This document shows positions 8,225-19,006 of a DNA stretch of 64,000 nt, piece by piece (the first letter of the stretch is position 1; each line of letters opens with the position of its first letter). This DNA comes from Ensifer sp. IC4062 (GTDB lineage: Bacteria > Pseudomonadota > Alphaproteobacteria > Rhizobiales > Rhizobiaceae), in contig NZ_JADYVD010000043.1 of the NCBI RefSeq assembly GCF_020193575.1, forward strand, positions 1-64,000. Direction: 5' to 3'. The translations under genes were made by a program, and so were the position numbers. Under the pieces are notes generated by a model. It ran no database searches and was not told where the DNA came from. It saw only the letters and a list, made by a program, of their open reading frames with translations.

Positions 8225-8914
8225 ATGACTCAATTTCGACCGAAGTACGTCACCTTCGACTGCTACGGCACGCTCACTAATTTCGATATGGCCGGCGCTG
8301 CGCGACGCGTCTACGGCGGGCGTCTCTCCCCAGAAGCGATGGCCGGCTTCGTCGAGGCCTTTAGAGGCTATCGCCTTGACGAGGTGCTAGGGCCATGGAA
8401 ACCTTTCCTCGAAGTGGTGCACAATTCCATCGAACGCAACTGCAAACGCATCGGTATCCCGTTCAAGCCCGAAGACGCGCAACGCATCTATGACGAAGTG
8501 CCAACCTGGGGTCCGCACCCGGACGTCCCGGCTGGCCTGTCCAGGGTGGCCAAGGAAATTCCGCTGGTCATCCTGTCGAACTCCATGAACAGCCTGATCA
8601 TGTCGAACGTGGAAAAGCTGGGCGCGCCCATCCATACGGTCATCACGGCAGAAGAAGTCGGGGCATACAAACCTCTGATGAAGGGCTTCGAATACATGCT
8701 CGACAAGCTCGGCTGCGGGCCCGAGGACATTACTCACGTGTCCTCATCCTTCCGCTACGACCTGATGACCGCCTATGACCTCGGCATCAAGAGCAAGGTC
8801 TGGGTCAACCGCGGCCATGAGCCCGCCAATCCCTATTACGAATACACCGAGATCAAGGATATCGGCGGGCTAGCCGCCGCCGTTGGCCTGGAGCCAGCCC
8901 TCAAGCGCGCCTGA
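8225..8914 (+). CDS. HAD-superfamily hydrolase (2-haloacid dehalogenase type II-like)
   Basis: A 229-residue protein. It carries the nucleophile motif TFDCYGTLTNF (first Asp), motif II serine in LVILSNSMNSLI, the lysine in GAYKPLMKGFEYML and the acidic motif region HVSSSFRYDLMTAYDLGIKS followed by VWVNR. This is the layout of L-2-haloacid dehalogenases, but most family members in catabolic operons have other or unknown substrates. An ATG much further upstream (7997) is in frame, but homology begins only at 8225. It is followed after 158 bases by the convergent FadR-type regulator of the ABC importer and may belong to the same catabolic unit. Confidence 0.88.
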   Translation: MTQFRPKYVTFDCYGTLTNFDMAGAARRVYGGRLSPEAMAGFVEAFRGYRLDEVLGPWKPFLEVVHNSIERNCKRIGIPFKPEDAQRIYDEVPTWGPHPDVPAGLSRVAKEIPLVILSNSMNSLIMSNVEKLGAPIHTVITAEEVGAYKPLMKGFEYMLDKLGCGPEDITHVSSSFRYDLMTAYDLGIKSKVWVNRGHEPANPYYEYTEIKDIGGLAAAVGLEPALKRA

Positions 8915-9072
8915 AAAATAGCGCTCAGGCGCTGTTGCTACGATGAGACCGGGGCGGTTCATTCGCCCCTTCTCTTTATCGTTCGAAGGGGAGCAAGCAT
9001 GCCTTTCGGGGGAGCCTGACGGCGACGTGAAGACGCAACGACACGCTTTCGATACCTGGCCGCTATCCGAGC

Positions 9073-9741
9073 TCAGGCATTCGGGCCAAGTATATTTGCT
9101 CTGGCTTCGACAATGTGGTCGTACATGTTTCGCTCGGCCTCTCTGCTGTCGCGATCTTTTATGGCGTCAAGAGTGGCCTGATGCTTGGCGATATAGGCCT
9201 TCATGCGCTCAGGGGTTAGTGACTGCTCCTTCATTTTCCCCCAGAGGTTTCCTGCCCGTACTGTGTGAATACCTTCATAGAGCGAGGCGAGAAGACCATT
9301 GCGGGCGGCTCCGACGATGATGCGGTGAAAGACAGCGTCCCATTTCTCGAATTCGACCAGGGTTTCCGCCGCGCTGCCCCGATCGATCGATTTCTGCATT
9401 TCGTCGATCTCCTGCCTGGTCGCCCGTAACGCCGCCAAGGCGGCGATCTTGGGTTCCATGATTAGCCGAGCCTCGAAGACTTCGGCCGGATAGGTGCGCA
9501 ACGCGTCTCCCGTGCTGCCTGGCGGGCGACGGAGCGCCGTCGAGGTTACCCCGCTGCCAGCGATAAACGTCCCCCTGCCCACGTGCCTGATGAGCCGGCC
9601 CTCCTTCTCCAGAGAAGCAAGCATCCGCCGAAGTGCGGTGCGGGGCAGCCCGAGTTTGAGCGCCAGGTCGCGCTCAGGCGGTAACCGATCGCCGGGCTCC
9701 AGACCTTCAGCTTCGATGAAATCCTTCAAGACTACGCTCAT
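9073..9741 (-). CDS. FadR-type GntR regulator, divergent from the ABC importer
   Basis: A 222-residue protein: winged helix with GDRLPPERDLALKLGLPRTA and EGRLIRHVGRGTFIAG, then an FCD ligand domain (EVFEARLIMEPKIAALAALRAT, KWDAVFHRIIVGAARN, KHQATLDAIKDRDSREAERN). GAGGG lies four bases before the ATG. The conserved control block at 9754-9843 begins 12 bases upstream of this start and recurs upstream of the aldehyde dehydrogenase at 19007. The simplest reading is that this protein controls itself, the importer operon and the dehydrogenase from that sequence. Ligand unknown, presumably the imported compound or its aldehyde product. Confidence 0.9.
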   Translation of the reverse strand: MSVVLKDFIEAEGLEPGDRLPPERDLALKLGLPRTALRRMLASLEKEGRLIRHVGRGTFIAGSGVTSTALRRPPGSTGDALRTYPAEVFEARLIMEPKIAALAALRATRQEIDEMQKSIDRGSAAETLVEFEKWDAVFHRIIVGAARNGLLASLYEGIHTVRAGNLWGKMKEQSLTPERMKAYIAKHQATLDAIKDRDSREAERNMYDHIVEARANILGPNA

Positions 9742-9753
9742 GAGCCCTCGCTA

Positions 9754-9843
9754 ATTATTTTTCGCAACCAAATTGATCTATATTGACACCAATTGCAAGA
9801 CCAATCTTATATTGATTGAGGATCAGACCCTGATTGGTAGCGA
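9754..9843. promoter_or_regulatory. Shared promoter/operator block, copy A
   Basis: An AT-rich ~90-base block between the FadR-type gene and the importer operon that recurs at 18909-18996. By hand alignment the copies differ at about 11 positions and two one-base gaps. It contains a sigma-70-like promoter on the plus strand, TTGACA (9783-9788) and TTATAT (9807-9812) with an 18-base spacer. Repeated half-sites ACCAAT/ATTGGT surround it, and CAATC-N7-GATTG (9802-9818) overlaps the -10 element. Confidence 0.75.
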
Positions 9844-9966
9844 ATGGCGCTGACGTACAGGGAATGCATGCTGCGTACTGCTTCAGAACGATTGTCGGAG
9901 GGCAGCACGCGTAGGGCGGCGACTAAAATCGCAAAGTAAAGCTCCGTTGAAAAGGGAGGAACCTCG

Positions 9967-11631
<1,665 letters not shown>

Positions 11632-11670
11632 GAGCCACGGCGAAGAGATCGCCACTAGGGAGGAGACATC

Positions 11671-13335
11671 ATGGCTAAAGATCCGACAACCACATCGACC
11701 TATTCTCGACGCGACGCGCTGCGCCTCATGGCAGCGGGCGGCATCGCCTGCTTTGCCGCCCCCAACCTGCTCGGCAAGCCTGCCTTTGCCGACACCGCTA
11801 ACCCGACCGGCCGCGTCGTCGTCGGGCTTTCGCAAGAACCCACCGTCTTCAATCCGCTGATGGCACATATCGAGGTAGACGACGCAGTCCATTTTTCGCT
11901 GTTCGACGCGCTCTTCCGTATCGATCCGAAGGGTGTTCTTCAGCCCAATCTTGCAGCCGAAGTGCCAACACAGCAGAACGGCGGCATTTCGGAGGACGGT
12001 CTGAAGTGGCGCGTCCGCTTGCGTGACGACGTTCGCTGGCACGACGGCGAGCCCTTCACGGCCGAGGATGTGAAGTTCACTATCGAGCTCATCACCAACC
12101 CGAACTTCCGCGCCTGGCGCACGGGTGGGCATTCCCTAGTGCGGGATATCACGGTGGTTTCGCCGACTGAGATCACCTGGCGCATGGAGAAGGCTTTCGC
12201 CCCCTACCTGTCGTTTCTCGCCGAAACCTTCATGGTGCCCAAGCACATTCTCGAGAAAGAGGCAGATCCCAACGCCGGAGCTTTCAGCCAGGCGCCTGTC
12301 GGCACCGGTGCATTCAAATGGGCGCAGCGGGTTGCCGGCGACCATCTCGAACTCGTCGCAAACCCTCAATATTTCGGGGATGGCCCCTATGTCGAGCGCA
12401 TCGTCTTCAAATACATTCCTGACATGACGGTGCTTTACACCCAGTTCAAGAGCGGCGACATTGACCTTACAGACCAGGCATACATTACCGCCGACCACTA
12501 CGAGGAAGCCAAGACATTGCCGGACCGTGTGGTGACCCTGGTATCTGGTGCATCAGTCGAGTCGATCTATCTCAATCTTGAGAAGCCGCAATTCAAGGAC
12601 CGGGCGGTGCGCCAGGCGCTCTATGCCGCAATGGACAGAAAAGCCATTATCGACGCGATCTACTACGGCGTCGGTACGCTCACCGAAACGTTCATGCCGA
12701 AGCAGTCCTACTACTACAATCCAAACCTGCCGGCGCAGGAGTTTAACCTTGACCGGGCGCGACAGATCCTCGACGAGGCGGGCTGGGTACCGGGATCGGA
12801 CGGGATCCGTGCCAAGGACGGGGTGCGGCTGTCGTTCGCCAACTCGACGACGTCGGGCAACAATCTGCGCGAACAGGTGCAGCAGTTCCTGCAGCAGACA
12901 TTCGCGGAGATCGGCGTCGAGATGACCATCTCGAATTTGCCGGCGGCAGTCATGTTTGGCGATTTTTGGCTCAAGTCGCAGTTCGACTCGGCGATCGCCG
13001 GTGTCACCCATCTCATCGCGGCGGATCCGGACGCCACCAACCGCCTCGCTACCAGCGCAATTGCTGCCAAGGGCGGAAAAGGCTCGAACACCGGCCAGTA
13101 TTCCAATCCGGAAGTTGATGCGCTGCTCGAAAAAGGTACCCAAACCTTCGATCCCGAGGCCCGCCGCGAGATCTACTCCCGTATTCAGGAAATAGTTCGT
13201 GAGGACCTGCCGTTCCTGCCGCTGTTTGCCGCTACCTATGTAGTCGGTCGCAAGGAGGGTCTCGAGGGCTGGGAGCCCAATTCCAACACCCGCACGGCCT
13301 CCTGGCATGCCGCCGGATGGCGTTGGCAGAGCTGA
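11671..13335 (+). CDS. ABC transporter periplasmic substrate-binding protein, family 5
   Basis: A 554-residue extracellular solute-binding protein of the DppA/OppA/NikA family. It starts with a twin-arginine-like signal (SRRDALRLMAAGG, cleavage near AFA-DTANP) and then shows GRVVVGLSQEPTVFNPLM, LKWRVRLRDDVRWHDGEPFT (the family signature) and GTGAFKW. Because the signal is Tat-like, the protein may be exported folded. GGGAGGAGAC precedes the ATG. Ligands of the family range over peptides, opines, glutathione and nickel; the neighbouring amine oxidases suggest an N-substituted amino acid or amine. A hairpin follows the gene. Confidence 0.93.
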   Translation: MAKDPTTTSTYSRRDALRLMAAGGIACFAAPNLLGKPAFADTANPTGRVVVGLSQEPTVFNPLMAHIEVDDAVHFSLFDALFRIDPKGVLQPNLAAEVPTQQNGGISEDGLKWRVRLRDDVRWHDGEPFTAEDVKFTIELITNPNFRAWRTGGHSLVRDITVVSPTEITWRMEKAFAPYLSFLAETFMVPKHILEKEADPNAGAFSQAPVGTGAFKWAQRVAGDHLELVANPQYFGDGPYVERIVFKYIPDMTVLYTQFKSGDIDLTDQAYITADHYEEAKTLPDRVVTLVSGASVESIYLNLEKPQFKDRAVRQALYAAMDRKAIIDAIYYGVGTLTETFMPKQSYYYNPNLPAQEFNLDRARQILDEAGWVPGSDGIRAKDGVRLSFANSTTSGNNLREQVQQFLQQTFAEIGVEMTISNLPAAVMFGDFWLKSQFDSAIAGVTHLIAADPDATNRLATSAIAAKGGKGSNTGQYSNPEVDALLEKGTQTFDPEARREIYSRIQEIVREDLPFLPLFAATYVVGRKEGLEGWEPNSNTRTASWHAAGWRWQS

Positions 13336-13343
13336 CATAAGCT

Positions 13344-13367
13344 GCCGCCGTCGCGCGTTGCGGCGGC
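13344..13367 (+). terminator. Intercistronic hairpin between binding protein and permease genes
   Basis: GCCGCCG (13344-13350) pairs with CGGCGGC (13361-13367) around a ten-base loop in the 70-base gap after the binding-protein stop. Such hairpins commonly stabilise the abundant binding-protein mRNA or partly terminate before the permease genes. No T-run follows, so stabilisation or attenuation is likelier than full termination. Confidence 0.45.
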
Positions 13368-13405
13368 GGCCTATCCATTGACGCTGTCATGAAGGAGGAG
13401 AGCCA

Positions 13406-14356
13406 ATGCGCGGCTTCCTGCTCAATCGCCTTTCACAGAGCCTCGTCCTGCTCCTGATCGTTTCGATCATCGGGTTCGTCGTCCTGAACCTCATACCGGG
13501 TGGCCCCTTGGCGCAATTCGGGCTTGATCCCAGCATGACCCAGGATGATCTCAATCGTCTGAAAGAGCAGCTAGGGCTCAACCGCCCCCTGTGGATGCAA
13601 TATCTCGACTGGGCCTGGCGCCTTGTACAGGGCGACTGGGGTCACTCCTTCCGCGACGGCGCGCCGGTCCTGGACGTGATTGGCCGCCACCTTTTTGCAA
13701 CGCTGTTGTTGATGGGGTCATCCACCGTCATCGCGATCGCCATCGGCACGTGGATCGGCATTCGCGGCGCCACGCACCGGTATTCGATTTTTGACTATCT
13801 GGCGACGGTCGGCGCCATGGTAGCGTTGTCGATCCCGACCTTCTGGTTCGGGCTTGTTGGCATTTACGTCTTTTCCCTCCGACTTGGCTGGCTGCCGGCC
13901 GGCAACATGTACACGATCGGCGACGGCTCGGTTCTCAATCATATCCATCATCTTATTCTGCCCAGCATCGTGCTGGCGCTGGTGCATGTCGCCATCTGGA
14001 GCCGCTACATGCGCACGGCGACGCTCGACGTCATCAGCCAGGAATTCGTCAAGACCGCCCGCGCCAAGGGGCTGAGCGAGCGCCGCATCCTGATGAAGCA
14101 CGTCGTCGGTAATGCGCTCCTGCCAATGATCACGCTTGCGGGAATGCAGCTTCCCAGCGTTCTGACGGGTGCTCTGGTAACCGAGACGGTGTTTACCTGG
14201 CCGGGAATGGGCCGACTGTTCCTCGACAGTCTCGGCTACAGCGACTACCCGGTCGTGATGGGGCTGCTCATATTCTCGGCAATTCTCGTCGTTCTTTGCA
14301 ACCTGATCGCCGACATCGCCGTCGCCATCATCGATCCCCGTATCCGTCTGAGCTAA
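13406..14356 (+). CDS. ABC transporter permease, DppB-like
   Basis: A 316-residue inner-membrane protein starting MRGFLLNRLSQSLVLLLIVS, the usual DppB-family first helix. It continues with the GGPL..FG..PSMTQDDLNRLKEQLGL periplasmic segment. The coupling (EAA) motif is EFVKTARAKGLSERRILMKHVVGNALLP, and the end is NLIADIAVAIIDPRIRLS. AAGGAGGAGAG precedes the ATG. It pairs with the permease at 14391 to form the channel. Its tail nearly abuts the next gene, so translational coupling is probable. Confidence 0.95.
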   Translation: MRGFLLNRLSQSLVLLLIVSIIGFVVLNLIPGGPLAQFGLDPSMTQDDLNRLKEQLGLNRPLWMQYLDWAWRLVQGDWGHSFRDGAPVLDVIGRHLFATLLLMGSSTVIAIAIGTWIGIRGATHRYSIFDYLATVGAMVALSIPTFWFGLVGIYVFSLRLGWLPAGNMYTIGDGSVLNHIHHLILPSIVLALVHVAIWSRYMRTATLDVISQEFVKTARAKGLSERRILMKHVVGNALLPMITLAGMQLPSVLTGALVTETVFTWPGMGRLFLDSLGYSDYPVVMGLLIFSAILVVLCNLIADIAVAIIDPRIRLS

Positions 14357-14390
14357 TCGCCTCATGGACGCTCAACAGGAGGCCACCATT

Positions 14391-15269
14391 ATGACCGCCA
14401 TTGTCGCAAATTCACGCCAGGAGCGTTGGTGGAACAGCCGAACTGCACACCGCTTCATGAACCACCATCTGGCTCTGCTCGGGATGGTGATGATCGCCAT
14501 CCTGACGCTGGCGTGCGTCCTGGGCCCCTACCTGCTGCCGTATGATTCACTCTACATCGATCTGCGCGCCCGCTTTGCTCCGCCCTTCACGGGCCACCAC
14601 TACATGGGCACCGATCCGCTGGGACGGGACTTGGCGGCGCGGCTCTTCATGGCGGGGCGGGTTTCTCTGGCGGTCGGCTTCTCCGCCATGCTGTTGTCGA
14701 CGCTGATCGGCACCCTTGTCGGCGTGCTTGCGGGCTACCGGGGCGGCTGGATCGGCACGACGCTGATGCGCACGGTGGATGGGTTCCTGTCGTTTCCGTC
14801 GATCTTCCTGGTGCTGGCGCTTGCCGCGGCGCTGAAGCCAAGCCCGATGATGATTACCGTTGTCATCGCCGCCACGAGCTGGATGGAGGTTGCCCGGATC
14901 GTCGAGGCCGAGGTCCGCTCCCTTCGCGAGCGGGAATTCGTCCAGGCCGGTCGCATGCTGGGCTTAAGCGGAACCCATATCATGTTCCGCGAGATCCTTC
15001 CCAACGCCATCGGCCCAATCATTGTCGCGGCCACGCTCACCGTCGCCCGCGCCATCCTCATGGAGGCCTATATCAGCTTCCTCGGCTATGGAATTCAGCC
15101 GCCGCTGCCCAGTTGGGGCAATATGCTGAACGGTGCGCAGCAGTATCTGGGTACCGCACCTTGGCTGGCGATCATCCCCGGAGCCGCCATTACCATCGCT
15201 GTAACAAGCTTCAACTTCATCGGCGACGGGCTGCGCGATGCGCTTGATGTTCGCGGTGACCACAACTGA
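14391..15269 (+). CDS. ABC transporter permease, DppC-like
   Basis: A 292-residue inner-membrane protein. It has the N-terminal DppC segment (NHHLALLGMVMIAILTLACV), the conserved GTDPLGRDLAARLFMAGRVS motif before the first channel helices, the EAA loop (REFVQAGRMLGLSGTHIMFREI) and the ending NFIGDGLRDALDVR. ATG 14391 is chosen over 14364 because AGGAGG (14377-14382) sits eight bases before it. Last gene of the importer; two FAD-dependent oxidoreductase genes follow on the same strand. Confidence 0.95.
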   Translation: MTAIVANSRQERWWNSRTAHRFMNHHLALLGMVMIAILTLACVLGPYLLPYDSLYIDLRARFAPPFTGHHYMGTDPLGRDLAARLFMAGRVSLAVGFSAMLLSTLIGTLVGVLAGYRGGWIGTTLMRTVDGFLSFPSIFLVLALAAALKPSPMMITVVIAATSWMEVARIVEAEVRSLREREFVQAGRMLGLSGTHIMFREILPNAIGPIIVAATLTVARAILMEAYISFLGYGIQPPLPSWGNMLNGAQQYLGTAPWLAIIPGAAITIAVTSFNFIGDGLRDALDVRGDHN

Positions 15270-15450
15270 GGAAAAAGCGCCGGGGCAAAATTGCAGCAGC
15301 TTAGCGAAAGCAAGACCTCAAAGTTGATTTTCAACAGGCGATGCATGCGCAAGCTGCTGCACTTGAACGAAACAAAGCCTGGTGCAACCCGCCTCTCAGC
15401 ATTGAGCAGTCCCAGTAAGCCCTTGGCCGACGCAACGAGACATTAGTCAC

Positions 15451-16761
15451 ATGGAAGACTCCAGAATCGCAGACAAGAACACCCCCTACTGGTGGGAAGA
15501 GGCACCCGTCAAACCGCTGCCGCGACAGCCGCTTGCCAAGAAGATCGACGTGGCGATCATAGGCGCCGGATACACCGGGTTATCGGCGGGTCTCGTTCTG
15601 GCGCGCGACGGCCGTTCGGTTGCGGCCTTCGACGCAATGAACCCGGGCGAGGGGGCCTCGACGCGCAACGGTGGAATCACCAGCGGAAGCATTCGGCCGG
15701 ACTACGCCACCATCACCCGGCGCTTCGGCGAAGAGAAGGCGATTGCAATCGAGGCGGAGGGCAAGATTGCCCGCGAGTTCCTCTATGACTTCATCAGGAC
15801 CGAGGGGCTCGATTGCGACTTTCAGCTGGTTGGCCAGTTCAAGGGCGTGATCGGATATGACGATTACGAAAAGACGGCCCGGAGCGCCGAAGTGCTGGCG
15901 AAGAGACTGGGAATCGAGGCCTATCCGGTGCCGTATGCCGAACAGCGTAACTACATCGGCACGGATTTCTATCGCGGCGGCATGGCGCGGATGGATATTG
16001 GCGGGCTGCACCCGGCCAAGTTCCACGCTGAGCTCCTGCGGGTGGCGCTGGCTTCGGGACTAACCGTCCATGCAGGCACCCGCGTGACTGCGGTAAAAAG
16101 GGGTGGCTCGGAGTTCCTTGTCGTGACTGACGCGGGCACCGTGCAGGCCCGCCAGGTTCTCGTCTGCACGAACGGCTATACCGATGGCGCGGTTCCCTTC
16201 TTGCGCCGCCGGCTGGTCCCCGTTCGCAGCCGGATCATTGTCACCGAGGAGCTCGCGCCGGACGTGATGGCGCGGCTGATGCCGAAGCGGATGATGATGA
16301 TCGAGGGCCGGCAGCTTGGGTTCTACTACCGCCCGACGCCCGACGGCAAACGCATTCTTCTAGGAGGGCGCGACAGTTCTCGCGTCGGCGATCCCGCCGC
16401 GCCGAAGCTGTTTTTGCGGCGGGGCCTGGTGAACCTTTTCCCGGAATTGGAGAACGTTCGCCTGTCGCACACCTGGTTTGGCAATGTGGCGATGCACCGC
16501 GACATGCTGCCCCGCATCTTCGAGAAAGACGGCGTGGTCTATGCCACCGGTTTCTGCGGTTCGGGCGTGGTCTGGGCGCCATGGATCGGAACGCGCGCGG
16601 CTCACAAGCTGCTGGGACATGCCGCGCAAGCGCGCACGGAGTTCGACTTCCGGCCGCCTGCGTTCGTCCCCCTTTACCGGGGCAATCCCTGGTTCATGCC
16701 GGCCATCATTGAGGGCTATCGAATGCAGGACCGCATCGCCCTCTACCGCGCCCGCCGATAG
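15451..16761 (+). CDS. FAD-dependent amine/amino-acid oxidoreductase (DAO family, PuuB-like)
   Basis: A 436-residue DAO-family flavoprotein. The dinucleotide-binding site VAIIGAGYTGLSAGLVLARDG is followed by the STRNGGITSGSIRPDY segment, characteristic of gamma-glutamylputrescine oxidase-like proteins. GGLHPAKFHAELLRVA, LVCTNGYTDGAVPFLRRRLVPV and the C-terminal FAD contact YATGFCGSGVVWAPWIG complete the pattern. It should oxidise a secondary or primary amine to an imine and then an aldehyde plus amine. It follows the importer after 180 bases and precedes a second, different oxidase, suggesting that the imported compound is cleaved oxidatively at C-N bonds. Substrate unknown. Confidence 0.9.
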   Translation: MEDSRIADKNTPYWWEEAPVKPLPRQPLAKKIDVAIIGAGYTGLSAGLVLARDGRSVAAFDAMNPGEGASTRNGGITSGSIRPDYATITRRFGEEKAIAIEAEGKIAREFLYDFIRTEGLDCDFQLVGQFKGVIGYDDYEKTARSAEVLAKRLGIEAYPVPYAEQRNYIGTDFYRGGMARMDIGGLHPAKFHAELLRVALASGLTVHAGTRVTAVKRGGSEFLVVTDAGTVQARQVLVCTNGYTDGAVPFLRRRLVPVRSRIIVTEELAPDVMARLMPKRMMMIEGRQLGFYYRPTPDGKRILLGGRDSSRVGDPAAPKLFLRRGLVNLFPELENVRLSHTWFGNVAMHRDMLPRIFEKDGVVYATGFCGSGVVWAPWIGTRAAHKLLGHAAQARTEFDFRPPAFVPLYRGNPWFMPAIIEGYRMQDRIALYRARR

Positions 16762-16842
16762 AGCTTAACCGTTTGGGGACTTCAGTGCTCTTGCGGGGGC
16801 GCTATTCGAGAATCTCACCACTATTGCAGAGGAATACAGATC

Positions 16843-18177
16843 ATGCCGGTCGAGCTTCAGAAAGTCCGTGACAGCACCTCTTTTCCAACCCAGGTGGATG
16901 TCGTCGTCATCGGGGCAGGGATCGTCGGTACATGCACCGCCTATGAACTCTCCCGCCAAGGGGTCTCCGTTGCTCTGCTCGAAAAGGGCATCGTCGGCGG
17001 CGAGCAGTCAAGCCGCAACTGGGGGTGGGTCCGTCAGCAGAACCGCGATCTCCATGAGCTTGCCCTTGCCATGTACAGTCTGCGGCGCTGGGAGGAGTTA
17101 GGCGCCGAGATCGGCCGCGATCTCGGTTTTCGCCGGACCGGGATACTCTACTGCACCAAGAGTGAGGCGGATGTCGCCCGTTGGGAAAAGTGGGGCCAGG
17201 CCGCACGCGTCCAGGGATTTCACAGCGAGATACTCACTGCTTCCGAGGCGAACGAACGGGCGTCGGGCGGTACTTCCTCCTGGATCGGCGGCGTCTGGTC
17301 TCCAACCGATGGGAGAGCGGAACCGAGCCTTGCCGTGCCTGCCATCGCCGAGGCTGCCAAGGAAGGGGGCGTGTCGCTCCATCAGAACTGCGCCGTTCGA
17401 GGCCTCGACATTACCAATGGCCGGGTAACAGGGGTGTGGACGGAGCGGGGAAATGTGAAAGCGAGCACCGTTGTTTGCGCCGGCGGGGCATGGGCTTCCC
17501 GCTTTTCTCATCGGTATGGCATCGAACTTCCAGTCGCCAACATCGCCGGGACGGCGATCAAGACAACCCCGGCGCCCGAAATCGTTCAGGCAGGATGCCT
17601 ATCGGCTTCGAACTTCGTGTTGCGGCGTCGGACCGACGGCTCCTACACCATTGCCGTACCCGGGCGCGGTACGCTCGACATCACGCCGCGAGGAATGCGA
17701 TACGCTTTCAAGTTCTACGAGATGTATCGCAGCAAGATCGGCAAAAAGCTCAAATACCGCCTCAACAGCAGCTTCTGGAATGGTCCCGATGCCTTCGGCA
17801 GCTGGGAGAACGACGAGATCTCCCCGTTTGAAAAGAGCCGTATTCTGGATCCGGCGCCCGACGCGGAACTCGTCAAGCTCGCAGTGAAGAACCTTGAAAG
17901 CGAATACCCTGCGCTTAAAGGGATCGGGGTCGAGCGCGCGTGGGGCGGGCTCATCGATACTTCTCCGGACCTCGTGCCGGTTATCTCGAGAGTGGAAGAA
18001 CTCCCCGGCTACGTGATCGCGGCGGGCTTCAGCGGACACGGTTTCGCGATCGGACCGGGGGCTGGCCGGCTGGTGAGCGAGATCGTCTTGAATGAAGAGC
18101 CATTGACCGACATTTCGCCTTACAGGTTGGGCCGGTTCAGCGATGGCTCAGCGATCCGAAGACCGGAAATGATGTAG
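16843..18177 (+). CDS. FAD-dependent D-amino-acid dehydrogenase/oxidase-like protein, copy 1
   Basis: A 444-residue DAO-family flavoprotein with VDVVVIGAGIVGTCTAYEL at the N-terminus and GGEQSSRNWGWVRQQNRD, a segment shared almost exactly with the paralogue at 22729-24051. Later parts include TVVCAGGAWASRFSHRYGI, GSYTIAVPGRGTLDITPRG, GGLIDTSPDLVPVIS and the closing AGFSGHGFAIGPGAGRLVSE. It differs from the preceding oxidase in every one of these motifs, so the pair probably handles successive or alternative substrates. It is followed by an Lrp gene. GAGGAATACAG lies upstream of the ATG. Expected chemistry is oxidative deamination or N-dealkylation of an amino acid. Confidence 0.9.
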   Translation: MPVELQKVRDSTSFPTQVDVVVIGAGIVGTCTAYELSRQGVSVALLEKGIVGGEQSSRNWGWVRQQNRDLHELALAMYSLRRWEELGAEIGRDLGFRRTGILYCTKSEADVARWEKWGQAARVQGFHSEILTASEANERASGGTSSWIGGVWSPTDGRAEPSLAVPAIAEAAKEGGVSLHQNCAVRGLDITNGRVTGVWTERGNVKASTVVCAGGAWASRFSHRYGIELPVANIAGTAIKTTPAPEIVQAGCLSASNFVLRRRTDGSYTIAVPGRGTLDITPRGMRYAFKFYEMYRSKIGKKLKYRLNSSFWNGPDAFGSWENDEISPFEKSRILDPAPDAELVKLAVKNLESEYPALKGIGVERAWGGLIDTSPDLVPVISRVEELPGYVIAAGFSGHGFAIGPGAGRLVSEIVLNEEPLTDISPYRLGRFSDGSAIRRPEMM

Positions 18178-18289
18178 CCGTTAGATCGGCTGCCGTTTGG
18201 AACCCGAGGGATTTTTGTCACGGAGCCTCGTCCACTGACGAGACTCCAACCGCTCATGCAAAGGTGGTGGCAACAACCGGTGGGCGCAC

Positions 18290-18766
18290 ATGAAACTCGA
18301 CAGAATTGACATCAAGATCCTCTCCGAGCTCCAGAAGAACGGACGCATGACGTATGTCGAGCTCGCTGAGCTAGTTAACTTATCCGCAACCCCTTGTCTC
18401 GTGCGAGTGAAGAAGCTGCAGGCAGAAGGCTATATCGGCGGCTATTCTGCGATGATCAACATGGGAAAGCTTGGCCAGGTTCTGACTGTCTTTACAGAGA
18501 TGACCCTGAGGAACCATCGCCAGGCCGACATTGCCCGCTTCATGTCGGCCATCCAGAATATAGAGCAAATCATCGAATGCCACGTCGTCTCGGGCGATTA
18601 CGACTATCTCGTCAAGTTCGTGGCGAGCAGCATAGGAGAATATCAGTCGCTGATGGAGCGGCTGGTAGAAATGGACATCGGGATCGAGAAATACTTCAGT
18701 TTCGTCGTGCTCAAATCTCCGATCACGAAGTACCACATGCCCCTGACGAATCTGTTCGAGATTTAG
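18290..18766 (+). CDS. Lrp/AsnC-family transcriptional regulator
   Basis: A 158-residue protein. The helix-turn-helix domain starts MKLDRIDIKILSELQKNGRM and continues with TYVELAELVNLSATPCLVRV and KLQAEGYIGGYSAMI. The RAM ligand domain shows VTEMTLRNH-like spacing, then IIECHVVSGDYDYLVKFVAS and a closing KSPITKYHMPLTNLFEI. One of three Lrp-type genes in the window. It lies between the second oxidase and the aldehyde dehydrogenase and probably senses an amino acid made or used here. No clear SD is seen (AAAGGTGG about 20 bases upstream). Confidence 0.93.
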   Translation: MKLDRIDIKILSELQKNGRMTYVELAELVNLSATPCLVRVKKLQAEGYIGGYSAMINMGKLGQVLTVFTEMTLRNHRQADIARFMSAIQNIEQIIECHVVSGDYDYLVKFVASSIGEYQSLMERLVEMDIGIEKYFSFVVLKSPITKYHMPLTNLFEI

Positions 18767-18908
18767 TAAGCCGGACTGCCTGCCAGCCTCTATCCGGACC
18801 TGTGGAGGCCTCGCTTCCAACCGTCGTCAGATTGACCCTAGCCGTTCCCTCGTCGGGTCAATGCAGAGCCGTGAAGCCACGGATGTATCACGTTCATGAG
18901 CGTCGCAG

Positions 18909-18996
18909 ATTATTGCCGCAACCAATTTGATCTATATTGACACCAATCGCAAAACCAATTTTATATTGATCGCGTGTCAAACCCGATTGGTAGCGA
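18909..18996 (+). promoter_or_regulatory. Shared promoter/operator block, copy B
   Basis: Second copy of the block at 9754-9843, placed directly before the aldehyde dehydrogenase. The promoter elements are conserved: TTGACA (18937-18942) and TTATAT (18961-18966), 18-base spacer, as are the ACCAAT/ATTGGT half-sites. The repeat ends where the dehydrogenase's GAGG ribosome site begins. An apparent GTG start at 18974 falls inside the block and is therefore unlikely to be used. Confidence 0.75.
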
Positions 18997-19006
18997 GGTG
19001 CTGAAC

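Noticed and set aside
18974..19006. GTG 18974 as start of the aldehyde dehydrogenase
   Set aside because: It falls within the duplicated promoter/operator block and has no ribosome site.
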